Origin: Leptospira sanjuanensis
Lineage (GTDB): Bacteria; Spirochaetota; Leptospiria; Leptospirales; Leptospiraceae
Reading direction: 5' to 3'
Assembly: GCF_022267325.1 (NCBI RefSeq)
Contig: NZ_JAIZBG010000002.1
Coordinates: 303,501-367,500 of the forward strand
Length of the DNA: 64,000 nt
The notes below the pieces were generated by a model, which worked only from the letters and a program-made list of their open reading frames with translations, searched no databases and was not told the DNA's origin. Shown here piece after piece: positions 1-8,746 of the stretch; position 1 is the first letter of the stretch; every line of letters starts with the position of its first letter. A program made the translations under genes and the position numbers.

Positions 1-234
1 TTTTAAACTCTTGCGAAGCGATTCAATGGATAAATCAGTAATATTATTTTTAGTTTCTTTGGACTTGTTATTGTAAATTTGATTCAATTTCTCAGTTACA
101 GATTCCTTACTATGAGATTGAATAAATTCTTCTAATGCTTTTGCAAACAATTGGCTACGTGGTATTCCAAGTTTCTTGGCTGTTTTCTCAGCAGTCTTAA
201 ATAGCTCATCAGGAATTGAAATTGCCGTTTTCAT
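1..234 (-). CDS. chpI: ChpI-type antitoxin, 3' end beyond the window
   Basis: The reading frame opens with an ATG at 234 and runs off the left edge after 78 codons. The N-terminus MKTAISIPDELFKTAEKTAK is a ribbon-helix-helix DNA-binding region, followed by a RSQLFAKALEEFI helix and a charged C-terminal tail. I recognise it as the antitoxin of the Leptospira ChpIK toxin-antitoxin family; its role would be to neutralise an MazF-like ChpK RNase and repress its own promoter. The toxin should lie just outside the window. A palindromic operator sits directly upstream (241-260). Function is from family resemblance. Confidence 0.85.
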   Translation of the reverse strand, partial: MKTAISIPDELFKTAEKTAKKLGIPRSQLFAKALEEFIQSHSKESVTEKLNQIYNNKSKETKNNITDLSIESLRKSLK

Positions 235-240
235 ATTCTT

Positions 241-260
241 GGTATAACTTTGGTCATACC
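241..260 (-). promoter_or_regulatory. Palindromic operator upstream of chpI
   Basis: The 20-bp sequence has arms GGTAT and ATACC with internal AC/GT symmetry and ends 7 bp before the ATG at 234. The position suits autorepression by the ribbon-helix-helix antitoxin. Palindrome seen; role inferred. Confidence 0.6.
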
Positions 261-366
261 AATGTCAACTTTAAAATAGACTGATTTTTGGTCCAAATTT
301 AGAAAATAAGCCGACGCATTGTCTTTTGGTTTCTTCTTCAATATCAAGCTAAGCTTAGGGCATTTC

Positions 367-547
367 GTCTAACGAAAGAGTCTCCTCGACGTTGCGTCTC
401 CGAGCGCTTACGCGCGAAGGAGTTGGCACGAGGTTCGAGTGAGCCTTAGCGAACGTCTCGCGAACCGAAGTGACAAAGCAATGTGCCGGAGGCCGGAGTG
501 AGGGTTGCATTAGCAATCCCGAACGAAGCGAGGAGACGAAGTTAAGC
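367..547 (-). repeat. attC-like site 1 (family A)
   Basis: 181 bp between cores GTCTAAC and GTTAAGC. The basal stem is GTCTCCTCG pairing with CGAGGAGAC. Internal hairpins include TCC..GGA, GGTTCG..CGAACC, GCCGGAGGC and GGGTTGC..GCAATCCC. It follows the stop codon of the brnA copy at 562. Compare site 27, which follows an identical body but differs in all internal hairpins. Confidence 0.85.
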
Positions 548-561
548 GATGGTGGCGTTAA

Positions 562-762
562 TTAAATTAAGGAATTGTGTAATTCCATTTCTTTTTGTAA
601 GATCGTATTAACAATTGTACTAAGATCTTTATTCTTCTTAAGTGCGATTTTCTTATAGTATTCTTCTAATTGCGGATCAAGATATACCGGAAAATGAAGA
701 TCCTTTAAATCCCGTGAGTAAACACCACGCTTGCCTTTTGAAAAATCGTATTCTTCTCTCAT
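562..762 (-). CDS. brnA: BrnA-like antitoxin (copy 1)
   Basis: 66-residue protein starting MREEYDFSKGKRGVY, the typical opening of the small ribbon-helix-helix antitoxins paired with BrnT. The DLHFPVYLDPQLEEYYKKIA segment is the DNA-binding and dimerisation part. It would bind and neutralise the BrnT-like RNase encoded 3 bp upstream (766-1056), the usual BrnT-then-BrnA order. The stop codon is 14 bp from the core of site 1. The protein is identical to the one at 25568-25768. Confidence 0.8.
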   Translation of the reverse strand: MREEYDFSKGKRGVYSRDLKDLHFPVYLDPQLEEYYKKIALKKNKDLSTIVNTILQKEMELHNSLI

Positions 763-765
763 ATA

Positions 766-1056
766 TTAGATATCAGCTGAGTAGTATTGAGCTTTTTCTG
801 AATTTGTAGCTGGCCTCGCCGATATGATCCTTATTATTTCTTCATCATTTTGTGATCGATCAACAAAAATTACGACCGCGATAGTAATATTTTCAATTGT
901 CCCAAGTGCAATTTCTCTTACTTCATCAATAGAATGGTCTGGATCAGAAATGTAAATCGTTCTCGGGTCAGCAAAAACTAATGATGCTTCTCCAAATGAA
1001 AGACCATGCTTTTGAATATTTATCCTTTCTTTTTCAAGATCCCATTCAAAGCGCAC
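766..1056 (-). CDS. brnT: BrnT-family RNase toxin (copy 1)
   Basis: 96 residues with the BrnT pattern: FEWDLEKERINIQKHGLSF near the N-terminus, then ADPRTIYISDPDHS and an ISARPAT segment near the C-terminus. BrnT toxins have a RelE-like fold and cleave RNA to inhibit translation. The start is a GTG at 1056, supported by the family's MxFEWD opening and the operator just upstream (1062-1080). First gene of a two-gene cassette with brnA. The body is duplicated exactly at 25554-26168. Confidence 0.85.
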   Translation of the reverse strand: MRFEWDLEKERINIQKHGLSFGEASLVFADPRTIYISDPDHSIDEVREIALGTIENITIAVVIFVDRSQNDEEIIRIISARPATNSEKAQYYSADI

Positions 1057-1061
1057 TTTAA

Positions 1062-1080
1062 TAGTATAATCGATATACTA
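1062..1080 (-). promoter_or_regulatory. Palindromic operator of brnTA copy 1
   Basis: Arms TAGTATA and TATACTA separated by 5 bp, ending 5 bp from the GTG start of brnT. Probably the binding site of the BrnTA complex and overlapping the promoter. Repeated at 26068-26086. Confidence 0.6.
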
Positions 1081-1162
1081 AATATTTGTAAAGTCTTTAA
1101 TTTTTTCTCTCATTGGCTTTTATCGAAAGATATTTGTATTAAGATTCAAGTTCGCCACTGTC

Positions 1163-1342
1163 GCTTAACGAAAGAGTCTCCTCGACGTTGCAGCCGCAAG
1201 CGCATTAGCGCGACGCGGTTGGCACGAGGTTCGAGCGACCGTAATCGCGTCCCGCGAACCGAAGTGACAAAGCAATGTGGCTTTAGCCCGTAGTGAGGGA
1301 CGCATTAGCGATCCCGAACGAAGCGAGGAGACGAAGTTAGAC
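1163..1342 (-). repeat. attC-like site 2 (family A)
   Basis: 180 bp, cores GCTTAAC and GTTAGAC, basal stem GTCTCCTCG/CGAGGAGAC. The first hairpin is of the CCGC..GCGG module and the third is GGC-TTTA-GCC. The DNA to its left (CGCCACTGTC) is the inverted complement of the right flank of site 1, marking the two ends of body 1. Confidence 0.85.
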
Positions 1343-1360
1343 GATCGTGCGTGCTTTAAT

Positions 1361-1786
1361 TTAAGCCTTAATCATTTCAGAATTAAGAATATTTAATGTT
1401 TTTCCTTTTTTCGTTTTGTAAAAAAGGAAATCACTGTCCAAAGTTAAAATATCTTTAATTCCATATATTTCGGAAAGGCTAACAAGAGAAGCATCCGTAA
1501 AATCCATCGGGCGATCTGAATATTTTTCCATATAATAATATATAAATGGAAAATGCTCATTATCTTGATTTAAAATTGTAACCGCTCCGTCTTTAATCCA
1601 TTCAATGAATGAATTCTGAACTTGCTTATTATCAGATAATAAATATGAAACTTCTGTTACCACGGCAATAGTCGTAAATAATCTTCCTTTGAAATCCTTG
1701 AGAAACAATCTGATGCTGTTACAATAAACATCTGATTCATCGAAAAAGGCAACAATAGGTCCAGTATCAATAATTGCTTTTATCAT
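1361..1786 (-). CDS. vapC: VapC-type PIN-domain RNase toxin (copy 1)
   Basis: 141-residue PIN protein with IIDTGPIVAFFDESD at the N-terminus, MDFTDASLV in the middle and LTLDSDF near the C-terminus, supplying the acidic metal-binding residues of VapC RNases. Its start overlaps the last codons of the ribbon-helix-helix antitoxin upstream (1783-2043), so the pair is translationally coupled. A second copy at 37765-38190 differs at three residues. Likely a tRNA- or rRNA-cleaving toxin; target unknown. Confidence 0.85.
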   Translation of the reverse strand: MIKAIIDTGPIVAFFDESDVYCNSIRLFLKDFKGRLFTTIAVVTEVSYLLSDNKQVQNSFIEWIKDGAVTILNQDNEHFPFIYYYMEKYSDRPMDFTDASLVSLSEIYGIKDILTLDSDFLFYKTKKGKTLNILNSEMIKA

Positions 1787-2043
1787 TTGCCTTTTTGCTT
1801 TTTCAATATTGCATCTTTAATATACTTTTGATGATTTACCGATTTATCTGAAATCTCACTCTTATATTGACCAAAGTATTTTTTACCCAATTCATAGGCC
1901 GATGGCTTTTGCGCAAAATTATCAATGTAATAAACTAAAGACTCTTTAAGAACTTCTGATTTGCTTTTATTTTCAATTTTAGCTACTTCTGACAGTTTCT
2001 TTTCTAATTCCGGGGGTAATCGAAGACTAATCATAAAAAACAC
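1783..2043 (-). CDS. Ribbon-helix-helix antitoxin (copy 1)
   Basis: 86 residues; SLRLPPELEKKLSEVAKIEN followed by KSKSEVLKESLVYYI is a CopG/RHH DNA-binding domain, and the lysine-rich tail would wrap the toxin. It precedes and overlaps the PIN toxin at 1361-1786. The first ATG at 2043 is kept although translation could begin at the second methionine (MISLRLP). A perfect operator palindrome lies upstream at 2049-2066. The copy at 38187-38447 has one substitution (Q to K). Confidence 0.8.
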   Translation of the reverse strand: MFFMISLRLPPELEKKLSEVAKIENKSKSEVLKESLVYYIDNFAQKPSAYELGKKYFGQYKSEISDKSVNHQKYIKDAILKKQKGK

Positions 2044-2048
2044 CTTTT

Positions 2049-2066
2049 GTATTACGAACGTAATAC
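2049..2066 (-). promoter_or_regulatory. Perfect 18-bp operator palindrome
   Basis: GTATTACG-AA-CGTAATAC lies 5 bp upstream of the antitoxin start. It is the probable autoregulatory site of the RHH antitoxin. Repeated at 38453-38470. Confidence 0.65.
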
Positions 2067-2165
2067 ATTTTCAAATTCGGTCAACGAAATTTTTACACTT
2101 TTTCGAATTACAAAAATGAATTTATAAAGACATTTTCATCGCAAAAGTCATTTCGCACGCATGTC

Positions 2166-2349
<184 letters not shown>

Positions 2350-2451
2350 GAAGTAGCGCCTGATCGGGAGCCCACGGACGGGCGACTCGGGGACAAATGC
2401 TATATTTTTTATATTTTGTTTGCTAAATTTACAATTGGAAAATTTCGGTTT
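2350..2451. other. Non-coding 3' segment of body 3
   Basis: Contains the body arm matching the left flank of site 4, then a GC-rich stretch with a GCCC..GGGC inverted repeat and an AT-rich run. No gene seen; there is no T-tract that would make it a clear terminator. Confidence 0.4.
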
Positions 2452-2916
2452 TTATTCTTTTTTCAGATAATATTCGTGAATTAAGATAAAATTATCTCGA
2501 ATAGTTTTTATCTGTTCCCCTATAGTATCGAGACCACTCACAGTTTCTTGTGGAAATAACTCTAAAGCTATTGTTTCAGGATTCTTGTTTTTTTCCATTA
2601 ATGTGTTGTGGATCGAGTCGTATAATTCAAGGTAAAAACAAGTTAAAAGCATTGTTCGGGACCGACTGAGCCGAATTTTATGATTTCTAATCATTACATC
2701 GATTAGTTGAATAGTTCTAATGATAGAATTTATAGTTTCTTGAATGTGATTTTTATTTTGTAGGCTTTCCTTTCCCCAAAATGAATTCGCTTCCTTTGCT
2801 TTTGTTGCTATAACATTCATCAACAATAACTTAAGCTGAAACTTCGGTCCGATGAAAGCAGCATAGAGTGCCACCAAAAAAGCTAAAATGGAAATTATGA
2901 TTGGAAGCCAACTCAT
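2452..2916 (-). CDS. Small membrane-anchored protein, unknown
   Basis: 154 residues. An N-terminal hydrophobic segment (IIISILAFLVALYAAFIG, about residues 5-24) is followed by a mainly helical charged domain. No family recognised. It lies 8 bp downstream of a second putative envelope protein (2924-3613), so the two form one two-gene cassette. Could be an immunity-like or envelope protein; that is only a guess from the architecture. Confidence 0.5.
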   Translation of the reverse strand: MSWLPIIISILAFLVALYAAFIGPKFQLKLLLMNVIATKAKEANSFWGKESLQNKNHIQETINSIIRTIQLIDVMIRNHKIRLSRSRTMLLTCFYLELYDSIHNTLMEKNKNPETIALELFPQETVSGLDTIGEQIKTIRDNFILIHEYYLKKE

Positions 2917-2923
2917 ATTCTTA

Positions 2924-3613
2924 TTAAGACTTTCTATCCATTTTCATATATTTGCATGAACATTGTATTCCAAATTGACTTCCAACATTGCTTAAGTACC
3001 AAGCTTTATCTGCACATTGATTTTCTGTATCGGAGGCTTTTGGAGGGAATTGTTTCAACGAACCTTGCACAAAAGATGGTGGCAGATTAGAATTTCCAGT
3101 TGCAACGCAAATTGACCAATAGTGTGGCTTCGTATAAAGCTCTTTCTCTTCTTTTTCTTTCGCTATTTTTTCGTTTAATTCCGCTTGCTTATCATCTGCA
3201 CTTTGAGCAGTTAGAACAGCATTTAAGTTTTCACAATAATACATTTGGCCGGGAAACTTTTTGCCAGCATTGCACGAGTAAGCGTTATTACAAAATACAA
3301 GGTTTGCTCCTTTTGCAAAGGATTGATTTTTGACATCATTAAGTAGATCCTCAGTAGTCGGTGACTGTGAAGGAGAATACTCAGCTTCAGGTGCATCTCC
3401 GAGGTAGGTACATTTAGAGTAGACTGAACTTGGGTTTTGAACGTTTTCCTGAAGAGATTTTAGAAATGAATCGTAGCTTTTAACTTTATCGCCGACACGC
3501 ATAAAAATTTGAACATTTCTTGCTTCAGGCCTAAGCTCATAACTTTTGCAATAAAATAGCACTATTGATACTATTATATACAATAGGCAAATTAACATTT
3601 TATTTTTCTTCAT
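2924..3613 (-). CDS. Putative secreted or lipoprotein-like protein, unknown
   Basis: About 229 residues from the ATG at 3613 (an ATG at 3628 would add five residues). The start chosen gives MKKNKMLICLLYIIVSIVLF followed by a cysteine, a typical export signal; the tyrosine before the cysteine makes lipidation uncertain. The mature part has eight or more further cysteines, for example FCNNAYSCNAG, IQCSCKYM and CADKAW, suggesting disulfides outside the cytoplasm. The segment GDAPEAEYSP resembles small DUF4156-like lipoproteins only loosely. Confidence 0.5.
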   Translation of the reverse strand: MKKNKMLICLLYIIVSIVLFYCKSYELRPEARNVQIFMRVGDKVKSYDSFLKSLQENVQNPSSVYSKCTYLGDAPEAEYSPSQSPTTEDLLNDVKNQSFAKGANLVFCNNAYSCNAGKKFPGQMYYCENLNAVLTAQSADDKQAELNEKIAKEKEEKELYTKPHYWSICVATGNSNLPPSFVQGSLKQFPPKASDTENQCADKAWYLSNVGSQFGIQCSCKYMKMDRKS

Positions 3614-3690
3614 GTGTTCATTCTCCAAACTTCATATACACAATAATTCTATAATAACTTTTAAATAAGAATTTTTTTTACTCTCGAGCG

Positions 3691-3707
3691 AGCCAGGACG
3701 GCTGGCT
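3691..3707. other. Short hairpin near the start of body 3
   Basis: AGCCAG-gacgg-CTGGCT followed on the plus strand by a T-rich stretch. It could stop plus-strand transcription entering from site 4, or be an arm-associated hairpin. Weak. Confidence 0.3.
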
Positions 3708-3726
3708 TAAATTTTTGCGCTATTTC

Positions 3727-3909
3727 GGCTAACGACGTAGGTTTCTCGACGTTTGCGTTCCCGAAGCCGCTTGCGCGCGAAGGGATTTAAACTCAACTTG
3801 AGTGAGCCTTAGCGAACGTCTTGCAAGTTGAGTTTAAAAGCAAATGTGCCGGAGGCCAAGCAAGGGTCGCATTAGCGATCCCGAACGAAGCGAGGAGCCG
3901 CAGTTAGAC
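3727..3909 (-). repeat. attC-like site 4 (chimeric)
   Basis: 183 bp, cores GGCTAAC and GTTAGAC. The left half of the stem is GGTTTCTCG (family B) and the right half CGAGGAGCC, which pair only with two T.G wobbles. The second hairpin has an unusually long perfect stem beginning TTTAAACTCAACTTG, shared only with site 43. Confidence 0.85.
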
Positions 3910-3937
3910 GACGGTTTTTATCAAGTTGATTGGAATG

Positions 3938-4254
3938 CTAATCAACCAACATTTCTTTTATAACCAGTTTCAGTTTATGAACCGTTTTAGGATCTATTTT
4001 CCCTAACTTTTTTATCAAACGCGTTTTATCCACTGTTCGAATTTGATCTAATACAACCCAACCTTTTTTTCCTTGAAATGTTAATTCAACTCTTGTGGGA
4101 TAAGATCGAGATTTAGTTGTCATTGGTGCAATAATAATTGTTCCAATAGTTTTGTTCATTTCATTAGGTGAGATTATTACACAGGGTCTTGATTTTTTGA
4201 TCTCATGTCCAATAGTCGGATCCAAATTTATTAAATATACCTCGTATTGAGAAA

Positions 4255-4261
<7 letters not shown>
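3938..4261 (-). CDS. mazF: MazF/PemK-family mRNA interferase toxin
   Basis: About 107 residues. YEVYLINLDPTIGHEIKKSR and PCVIISPNEMN, followed by APMTTKSRSYPTRV, form the classic MazF barrel with conserved RP and TSK/R motifs. It would cut mRNA at short sequence motifs. The ATG at 4261 is preferred because an AAGGA ribosome site precedes it; a TTG at 4267 is possible. It overlaps the end of mazE (4255-4503), the standard coupled order. Confidence 0.9.
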
Positions 4262-4500
<239 letters not shown>

Positions 4501-4503
<3 letters not shown>

Positions 4504-4523
4504 AGTAATTACTATGTAATTAC
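4501..4523 (-). promoter_or_regulatory. mazE operator overlapping the start codon
   Basis: A perfect palindrome CATAGTAATTACTATG at 4501-4516 is followed by a second GTAATTAC half-operator to 4523. A TTGACA -35 box on the minus strand lies at 4533-4538. Confidence 0.6.
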
Positions 4524-4647
4524 ATCAAAATTTGTCAACCAAAAAGATATTGTTCTCTTGCCTTGAAGGCATTGGAATTGCGAACAACCGATTTCTATAC
4601 TAAGTATCTTAGGAACTTTAATTTCAAAAAGATATTTAAAAACTGTC

Positions 4648-4832
<185 letters not shown>

Positions 4833-4860
4833 GGCGTAATCTCATTTTCTTACTTCTAAC

Positions 4861-5700
4861 CTAATCCTTTCTCAAATCATTAGAAGCTTCCATTTTCTTT
4901 TCACCTGTATTGATTATTAAAGCAAAAAACTTATCAGATGAAAGCCCCGCTATTAGTGATAAAAATGCTAAGCTATAAGGATTGAAAAATCCAGGATCAA
5001 ATGAAGAATTCAAAAACAGTATTGCCTTACCACCAATAATCGCAATATATGCAGCAAATCCTGTTAAGAAGCCGAGAACCGCATTTGATAAGTTAATACT
5101 TTGCTGCTTACGAAAACTATGTATAAAAGTGCCTACGATAGCAGATGATATCATTAAAGCAGAAAGCAACGCTTGATATGAGAATGTTTCTATCGGATTT
5201 ATCGATATTGCTTTAACTTTGATAGTCGCCGATTTCGATTCGAGTAACTTCGATTCTACTTGCATTTTAAACTCTTGAAACCCTTGTTCAGAACTCACTC
5301 CAGAATGCTGCTTAGAATATTCATCTAAATAATTCAAAGTGTCTTCTAAGCTTTTAGTAACCTCATAGCTTTTTCTTTCTTCCGCCGTCATAGCCATAAT
5401 ATGCTTAATTGAATAATATGGAGAGCCTGTAATACTTAGGTCTTGAATTGTATTCAACTGCCTTTTACTTACATTCAGCTCTTGCTTAACTTCATACTCA
5501 GAAGTAGTAAATTGAGACTCTCGAATCTGTTCCTCTAACAATTTAATTTTCTTTTCCAGAGACTTAATTGCATTGGATCGCGATTCAATTTCTGCAAGAG
5601 CGGTAATTGCCGAATAAAATGAAAGAATCAGAAATAAACTTGCTACAGAAACGTTTGCTATTTTTCTAATTATTTCCAAATATCTTAGGTAATTCTTCAT
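4861..5700 (-). CDS. Membrane coiled-coil protein, unknown (copy 1)
   Basis: 279 residues: an N-terminal hydrophobic segment (about 16-34), a long coiled coil (SLEKKIKLLEEQIRES region, about 40-90), then at least three hydrophobic segments (about 180-195, 205-230, 240-258) before a charged tail. The coiled coil probably faces outward or the cytoplasm; topology not resolved. Family not recognised. It is alone in its cassette. A second copy begins at 63707 and runs off the right edge. Confidence 0.6.
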   Translation of the reverse strand: MKNYLRYLEIIRKIANVSVASLFLILSFYSAITALAEIESRSNAIKSLEKKIKLLEEQIRESQFTTSEYEVKQELNVSKRQLNTIQDLSITGSPYYSIKHIMAMTAEERKSYEVTKSLEDTLNYLDEYSKQHSGVSSEQGFQEFKMQVESKLLESKSATIKVKAISINPIETFSYQALLSALMISSAIVGTFIHSFRKQQSINLSNAVLGFLTGFAAYIAIIGGKAILFLNSSFDPGFFNPYSLAFLSLIAGLSSDKFFALIINTGEKKMEASNDLRKD

Positions 5701-5726
5701 ATCAAGTCTCGTTTAGAGATTATGCC

Positions 5727-5908
5727 GCCTAACGAAAGAGTCTCCTCGACGTTGCGTCCCTGAAGCGCATTTGTGCGAAGGGTTGGCACGAGGTTCGAGT
5801 GAGCCTTAGCGAACGACTCGCGAACCGAAGTGGCAAAGCAATGTGGCTTTAGCCCGGAGTGAGGGTCGCATTAGCGATCCCGAACGAAGCGAGGAGACGA
5901 AGTTATGC
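5727..5908 (-). repeat. attC-like site 6 (family A)
   Basis: 182 bp, cores GCCTAAC and GTTATGC. Stem GTCTCCTCG/CGAGGAGAC; first hairpin of the CCTGAAGCGC..GCGAAGGG module; third GGC-TTTA-GCC. Confidence 0.85.
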
Positions 5909-5919
5909 GATGTGCCACT

Positions 5920-6828
5920 TTATTCAGTAACCGTCAAACGCCCAATGGTTTTTGTTTTTATTTCTAAAATCTGATTTTCAGGAAATTCAGTGATAAAAAA
6001 ATCTTTATCGATTGTGTTATTGATTTTGTTATATTTCTTCAATATACCAGTTTTATTAACAAGATCTATTAAAATATATTCCTTATAAATCGAAAATTCA
6101 GCGCGGCCAATTTCTTTACTTTGGCCTATGTTATAAAATAATAATACAAGAAGAATAGGAGAAAGCACTGGACCGAATAAGAATAAAGCTCGAGAAAGAT
6201 TTATAGATTTATCTATCGTGGTTTTAATTTTTTCAACCTCTTCGAAAATAGAAGCAGAATCATTTTCCATTGCCTCGATTGCTTTCGTAATTTTCTTTTT
6301 TTTATTTCGACTTATACTTAAATCAGATGCCTCTAACTTTAATCTATCAGTCCTTGTACGTGCATCATTGGATTTCTCATAAAGTTCTTGTGCTCGCCTA
6401 TCTAAATCTTCATAAGCGCGTAGATCTTTTCCTACTTTGTACAAAAGGATAGAGATTTGCATTAGTGAAAAGAATTGAGAGACTATCAGATAATAAATGG
6501 AGAGGCTAAATTTGTAATATAGAAATACCAAGGCAACGGGGAATATTAAAATAAGAATACTTACTGCCGAAATTTTGTTTTTTATGGCGTTAACTATTTT
6601 AAAATCTAATAAATTCAATACTGTTAGAATAAGATAAAAAAACAAAATTATGACAGCCATCAAAATTACAAAAGTAAATGGATATATCAATTCCCGATAA
6701 TCAATTTGAATAAATTCGGCTGGAATTTTGTAATGATCAAATTTGCCTAGTTTGAAGATGAACGCTAATGTATAAGTAAATCCAGTAAATAATATTACCA
6801 AGAATGCTTCAGGAATTCGATTAAACAC
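5920..6828 (-). CDS. Multi-pass membrane protein with coiled coil, unknown
   Basis: 302 residues. Four hydrophobic segments occur in the first 130 residues (around 5-22, 48-70, 83-103 and 108-128), then a charged helical stretch (EDLDRRAQELYEKSNDARTR) and one more hydrophobic segment (LFGPVLSPILLVLLFYN). The C-terminal domain is small and soluble. No family recognised. Single-gene cassette; translation stop is 12 bp from site 6. Confidence 0.55.
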   Translation of the reverse strand: MFNRIPEAFLVILFTGFTYTLAFIFKLGKFDHYKIPAEFIQIDYRELIYPFTFVILMAVIILFFYLILTVLNLLDFKIVNAIKNKISAVSILILIFPVALVFLYYKFSLSIYYLIVSQFFSLMQISILLYKVGKDLRAYEDLDRRAQELYEKSNDARTRTDRLKLEASDLSISRNKKKKITKAIEAMENDSASIFEEVEKIKTTIDKSINLSRALFLFGPVLSPILLVLLFYNIGQSKEIGRAEFSIYKEYILIDLVNKTGILKKYNKINNTIDKDFFITEFPENQILEIKTKTIGRLTVTE

Positions 6829-6886
6829 TTTTAATATACCGAACTAATTAGATATTTTGCCGCGATGAAAACCGATGTGGCATGTC

Positions 6887-7058
6887 GCATAACGACGTAG
6901 GTTTCTCGACGTTGCGTGCCCGAGCGCTTGTGCGCGAAGGGACGATGAGATTCGCTCGTCTTTAAACATCAAAGCGAACCGAAATCGAGCAATGTGGCGA
7001 AGCCCGGAGTGAGGGTTGCATTAGCAATCCCGAACGGAGCGAGGAGACGAAGTTATGC
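6887..7058 (-). repeat. attC-like site 7 (chimeric)
   Basis: 172 bp, cores GCATAAC and GTTATGC. Left stem half GGTTTCTCG (family B), right half CGAGGAGAC (family A); pairing is imperfect. The second hairpin (GATTCGCTCG..GCGAACC) is unlike other sites and shorter. Confidence 0.8.
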
Positions 7059-7081
7059 GTAGTCGCTTTGATATTAAAACT

Positions 7082-7483
7082 TTAAATAAAAACAGCAGGA
7101 GAAACATTAAATCTTTTAGACAACGCTTTAACTTGTCTTACATTTAATTCCCTTTTACCATTCAAAATTTCAGATACAACGCCTTGACTACCAAGCTCTT
7201 TCATATCTTTTTGAGAAAGTCCACGCTCTTCCATTAAAGACTTTAAAATTTCAATCGGATCCGATTCAATCTCTATGAAGTGATCGGATTCATAGGATTC
7301 AACAATGTTGCCAATTGTTTCCATCAATGGAGCTAATGAATGCTTTTCGTCGTTGCCTACTTCATCAATTAAATCATCTAATATTTCTACGAGTTTTTTA
7401 TATTGCTTTTGAGTTCTCGGATATGAAATAACCTCTTTAATCTCAGGCCATACGTTCTTTACTTTTTCTAATTCAGCAATCAT
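7082..7483 (-). CDS. higA: HigA-type HTH antitoxin
   Basis: About 133 residues. The N-terminal half is a helical region (YKKLVEILDDLIDEV) and the C-terminal half an XRE helix-turn-helix (MEERGLSQKDMKELGSQGV then VSEILNGKRELN). This is the HigA architecture that pairs with HigB of the MHVISR type. The ATG at 7483 follows the higB stop by one base and is preceded by GGAAGG; the longer frame starting at 7510 is less likely. Confidence 0.85.
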   Translation of the reverse strand: MIAELEKVKNVWPEIKEVISYPRTQKQYKKLVEILDDLIDEVGNDEKHSLAPLMETIGNIVESYESDHFIEIESDPIEILKSLMEERGLSQKDMKELGSQGVVSEILNGKRELNVRQVKALSKRFNVSPAVFI

Positions 7484-7484
7484 T

Positions 7485-7772
7485 TCATACCTTCCATTTT
7501 CCCTTGTCATATTCTGAATGAGTTAGGATTTCTCTAATATATACTTTTTTCCTATTAAAGTGAATAGCTGCAATAAGTCTGAAATTATTACCAGATATGT
7601 TAAAAACGAATAAATTTTGTACAATATCTGTTGAAGGAAAAACCTTTCTTAAATCTGAAAAATTACCAAAATCCGTCTTACTTAAGACTTTATACCATAA
7701 TTCCAGTGAAGATCTTGATTTAGGATATTGTTCAATAAATTCTGTAATTTTTCGCCTACTGATTACATGCAC
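7485..7772 (-). CDS. higB: HigB-type mRNA interferase toxin
   Basis: 95 residues. MHVISRRKITEFIEQYP opens the family, and NFRLIAAIHFNRKKVYIREI followed by LTHSEYDKGKW is the RelE-like catalytic end. The start is the GTG at 7772, matching the family opening. Toxin-first order with higA behind. A perfect 27-bp operator lies immediately upstream. The normal site 8 that should precede this cassette is truncated. Confidence 0.88.
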   Translation of the reverse strand: MHVISRRKITEFIEQYPKSRSSLELWYKVLSKTDFGNFSDLRKVFPSTDIVQNLFVFNISGNNFRLIAAIHFNRKKVYIREILTHSEYDKGKWKV

Positions 7773-7778
7773 AAATCA

Positions 7779-7805
7779 CAGAATATCTCATATTGAGATA
7801 TTCTG
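7779..7805 (-). promoter_or_regulatory. higBA operator, perfect 12-bp arms
   Basis: CAGAATATCTCA, 3-bp spacer, then its exact inverted complement. It ends 7 bp before the GTG of higB, where HigA binding would block transcription. Confidence 0.75.
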
Positions 7806-7839
7806 CAAGATTTATTTCATTCTTCAGAGAATTATTTTA

Positions 7840-7875
7840 AGCGATCCCGAACGAAGCGAGGAGACGAAGTTATAC
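7840..7875 (-). repeat. attC-like site 8, truncated
   Basis: Only the right 36 bp of a family A site remain, from the GCGATCCC arm of the last hairpin to GTTATAC. The left core, basal stem partner and three hairpins are missing, together with the upper arm of the higBA body. The deletion ends about 34 bp upstream of the higBA operator, fusing two cassettes. Confidence 0.8.
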
Positions 7876-7895
7876 GCCGTAGGCTTTAATTTTGA

Positions 7896-8384
7896 TTACA
7901 ACCCTATGACCGCTGAAATTGAATAAACTATTTCTTTTTTATCTTTGTTTTTTGTTAATGTAAAATATTCACCGAATTCATTTTTCGATAAACTTATATC
8001 TTTGTTTATGATATTTTTTTCATTAGATTTTTTGAGTATGCTTAAAATTTTTGCAATATTTATGCTATATTCGTTGTGTTTCTTGATTATTGAAAGTGAT
8101 TTTTGAATTTCCAAATAATAATCTATCTTGTTATTAATGGGAAATTTGAAAGTATATTCAATCCAATAATTTTCACATCCTTTATTCTCAATAATGATGA
8201 ATTGTTGATTATTGAAAGTAAAGGATTCAGTAAAAATTTGTTTTTGATTTGAAAAAGTAGTTCTAATTTTTATAGGAAAATTAGAACTGAGGGTTGCGAC
8301 AGGTTCTCCCCTCTGACATTCTTCTGCTAATAAAATGTTTAAATATGAAAGAATTGATAATATGAGAAATATGATATATTTCAT
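7896..8384 (-). CDS. Exported protein, unknown
   Basis: 162 residues with a clear signal peptide (MKYIIFLILSILSYLNILLA, cleavage probably after LLAEE). The mature part is rich in lysine and asparagine, with no recognised domain. Single-gene cassette. Its own 3' site (site 8) is truncated, so its mobility as a cassette is probably lost. Confidence 0.55.
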   Translation of the reverse strand: MKYIIFLILSILSYLNILLAEECQRGEPVATLSSNFPIKIRTTFSNQKQIFTESFTFNNQQFIIIENKGCENYWIEYTFKFPINNKIDYYLEIQKSLSIIKKHNEYSINIAKILSILKKSNEKNIINKDISLSKNEFGEYFTLTKNKDKKEIVYSISAVIGL

Positions 8385-8548
8385 GATGTTTTTCTTAAAT
8401 AATAAAAACGGATAGGACCATCTTTGAAAGATTATTCTAAAATTTTAAGAATCATTAGAATCATAGAGTATTTTTAATGATATAAATTATTGCATTTTTT
8501 ATGATTTTTTAAAAAAAATATTTTTATAATATTTATTCTGCCTATGGC

Positions 8549-8732
<184 letters not shown>

Positions 8733-8746
8733 GACGTGCGCAAGAA

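Noticed and set aside
2350..2400. Rho-independent terminator after the membrane protein at 2452
   Set aside because: There is a GCCC..GGGC hairpin but no T-tract on the minus strand.
7597..7926. Plus-strand open frame overlapping higB and truncated site 8
   Set aside because: It is antisense to higB, which has clear family motifs, and runs on through site DNA.
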